A DNA stretch of 64,000 nucleotides from Fistularia commersonii (taxonomy: Eukaryota; Chordata; Actinopteri; Syngnathiformes; Fistulariidae). Both the position numbers and the translations under genes were made by a program. The notes under the pieces were generated by a model that did no database searches, was not told the origin of the DNA, and was given only the letters and a program-made list of their open reading frames with translations. Positions 62,014 through 64,000 of the stretch are shown piece after piece (position 1 is the first letter of the stretch; each line of letters starts with the position of its first letter). The stretch is taken from NCBI GenBank assembly GCA_037954325.1, contig JBBMNZ010000059.1, positions 402,001-466,000 on the forward strand, read 5' to 3'.

Positions 62014-62946
62014 AAAAAGATTTAACATCTGTAAGATAAGCACTTTTTGACCTTATGGCTATATCTTTTGAACTTGTAGCTGGATTACACAGAATTTGAC
62101 ATGTATTGTGCAGAATCATGTTCTAAACAACATATATCAACAGCAAAAACCAACTTGGTGAAATTCATTAGTTATTTCCACTCTTAATCAAAAACGCTTC
62201 AACCCGATAAGTAAGCACTTTTTGAATGAATGGCTATATCTTTTGAACCCGTGATGTGATTACACTAAATTTGACATATATTGTGCTTAATCATGTCCGA
62301 AACAACATATATAAACAGCAGAAACCAGAATGATGAAATTCATTAGTTATTTCCATTCCAACTCAAAAAAGATTTAACCTCGGTAAGATAAGCACTCTTT
62401 GACCTTATGGCTATATCTTTTGAACTTGTAGGTGGATTACACTGAATTTGACATATATTGTGCAGAATCATGTCCTAAACAACATATCTCACCAGCAGAA
62501 ACCAGCTTGATGAAATTCATTAGTCATTTCCACTCAAAAACAAAAAAAGGTTCAACTCAGCGAGATAAGTACTTTTTGACCCTATGGCTATATCTTTTGA
62601 ACTTATAGCTGGATTACACTGAATTTGATATATTGTGCAGAATCATGTCCTAAACAACATATATCAACAGCAAAAAACAGCATATTGAAATTCATTAGTT
62701 ATTTCAACTCCAACTCAAAAACGCTTCAACTCGGTGAGATGAGCAGTTTTCGAACGAATGGCTATATCTTTTGATCATGTCGCTGGATTACACTGAATTT
62801 GACATATATTGTACAGAATCATGTCCTATACAACATCTATCAACAGCAGAAAAAGGCTTGGTGAAATTCAATAGTTATTTCCTCTCTTAATCAAAAACGC
62901 TTCAACTCGATAAGATAAGAACTTTTTGAACGAATGGCTATATCTT
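62014..62946 (+). repeat. Distant duplicate, copy 2 (partner about 33640-34575)
   Basis: Same variant series as 33640-34575. The match ends at about 62948, where this copy reads gaagttgtagctgg and the partner reads gaaccttggatggg. Confidence 0.8.
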
Positions 62947-64000
62947 TTGAAGTTGTAGCTGGATTACACTGAATTTGACATTAATTGTGCAGAATCATGT
63001 TCTAAACAACATATTTCAACGTCAAAAACCAGCTTGATGAAATCCATTAGTTATTTCCACTCCTAATCAAAAACGCTTCAACTCGGTGAGAGAAGGACTT
63101 TCTGAACGAATGGCTATATTTTTTGAACTTGTGGCTGGATTACACTGAATTTGACATATATTGTGCAGAATCATGTACTGAACAACATATTTGAACACCA
63201 GAAACCAGCTTGGTGAAATTCATTAGTTATTTCCACTCTTGATCAAAAACGCTTCAACCCGATAAGATAAACACTTTTTGAACGAATGGCTATATCTTTT
63301 GAACATGTGATGGGATTACACTGAATTTGACATATATTGTGCAGAATCATGTTCTAAACAACATATATCACCAGCAGAAACCAGCTTGATGAAATTCATT
63401 AGTTATGTCCACTCCTAATAAAAAACGCTTCAACTCGGTGAGATAAGCACTTTTTGAACGAATGGCTATATCTTTTGAACTTGGAGCTGGATTACACTGA
63501 ATTTGACATATATTGTGCAAAATCATGTTCCAAACAACATATGTCAACAGCAAAAACCAGCTTGATGAAATCCATTAGTTATTTCCACTTCTAATCAAAA
63601 ATAGTTCAACTCGGTGAGAAAAGCACTTTATGAACGAATGGCTATATATTTTGATCCTGTGGCTGGGTTACACTGAATTTGAAATATATATTGCAGAATC
63701 ATGTCCTAAACAACATATTTCAACAGTAGAAAACAGCTTGATGAAATTCATTAGTTATTTTCACTCCTAATCAAAAACGCTTCAACTGGGTGAGATGAAG
63801 ACTTTTTGAACGAATGGCGATATGTTTTTAACCTGTAATGGGATTACACTGAATTTGACATATATTGTGTAGAATCATGTCCTAAACAACATATTTCAAC
63901 AGCAAAAACCAGCATACTGAAATTCATTAGTTATTTCCACTCCAACTCAAAAACGCTTCAACTCGGTGAGATAAGCAGTTTTTGAACGAATGGCTATATC

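Larger units (their letters stand above)
37432..64000 (+). repeat. 176-bp satellite, subfamily C, second block (about 150 monomers, runs off the window)
   Basis: Uninterrupted head-to-tail array, with steps of exactly 176 bp at 63442, 63618, 63794 and 63970. All units are in the same orientation as subfamilies A and B. It contains the segmental duplications and truncated monomers listed separately, and no insertion. I see no gene, RNA gene or non-satellite island in these 26.6 kb. Confidence 0.96.

Noticed and set aside
26481..64000. CENP-B box in the 176-bp satellite
   Set aside because: I compared nTTCGnnnnAnnCGGGn and its reverse with the TTCGTT (reverse of aacgaa) and cccgataagat parts of the monomer. 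The required spacing and the second half do not match.
37432..64000. CRISPR array or regularly spaced repeats
   Set aside because: The whole unit is repeated, with no unique spacers between short constant repeats, and the context is a vertebrate satellite.

Overview
This window looks like teleost fish DNA from the edge of a large satellite array, plausibly pericentromeric or centromeric. The fish assignment is an inference from the repeats: a Rex1/CR1-type LINE, an L2 LINE with the (ATT)n tail seen in fish L2 elements, an RTE LINE, teleost-type L1 LINEs, a Sushi-like Ty3/Gypsy chromovirus and a gamma-type endogenous retrovirus envelope. I find no host protein gene, tRNA or rRNA. Every long reading frame that makes sense belongs to a transposable element, and all of them are broken to some degree.

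Layout. 1-1688: 3' end of an endogenous retrovirus (frameshifted env, polypurine tract, 3' LTR). 1722-3195: reverse-strand Rex1/CR1-like LINE fragment. About 3480-9605: reverse-strand L1-like LINE split by a complete but decayed Ty3/Gypsy chromovirus (3567-8263, LTRs of 275 and 272 bp). 9606-9889: unassigned. 9890-13065: forward RTE LINE, near full length. From 13066 the DNA is satellite. It is interrupted by a near full-length reverse-strand L1 (13156-18712), a young reverse-strand L2 (20938-24603) and an LTR-like GC-rich insertion that carries its own 48-bp minisatellite (36478-37431).

The satellite is AT-rich, and its monomers are head to tail in a single orientation with a period of 176 bp, measured at many points. 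Three subfamilies follow each other from the outer edge inward: A (13066-25350, carrying both LINE insertions), B (about 25350-26480) and C (about 26481-64000, with no LINE). Their sequences differ strongly in one half of the monomer but their length does not. Inside C there are segmental duplications with offsets of 700, 818, 1460, 2340, 2931, 6562 and 7616 bp. These can be written, to within 0-4 bp, as sums of the 176-bp monomer and a recurrent 114-bp truncated monomer. That is the pattern expected from unequal exchange in a recently evolving array.

The elements do not cooperate. The window is a record of an array that grew in layers while its older margin collected insertions. The points most worth following up are the layered array with its modular arithmetic, the LTR-like insertion sitting nearly in phase inside the core, a perfect 18-bp inverted repeat just ahead of the L1 ORF2 start, and long homopolymer runs inside transposon coding sequence.
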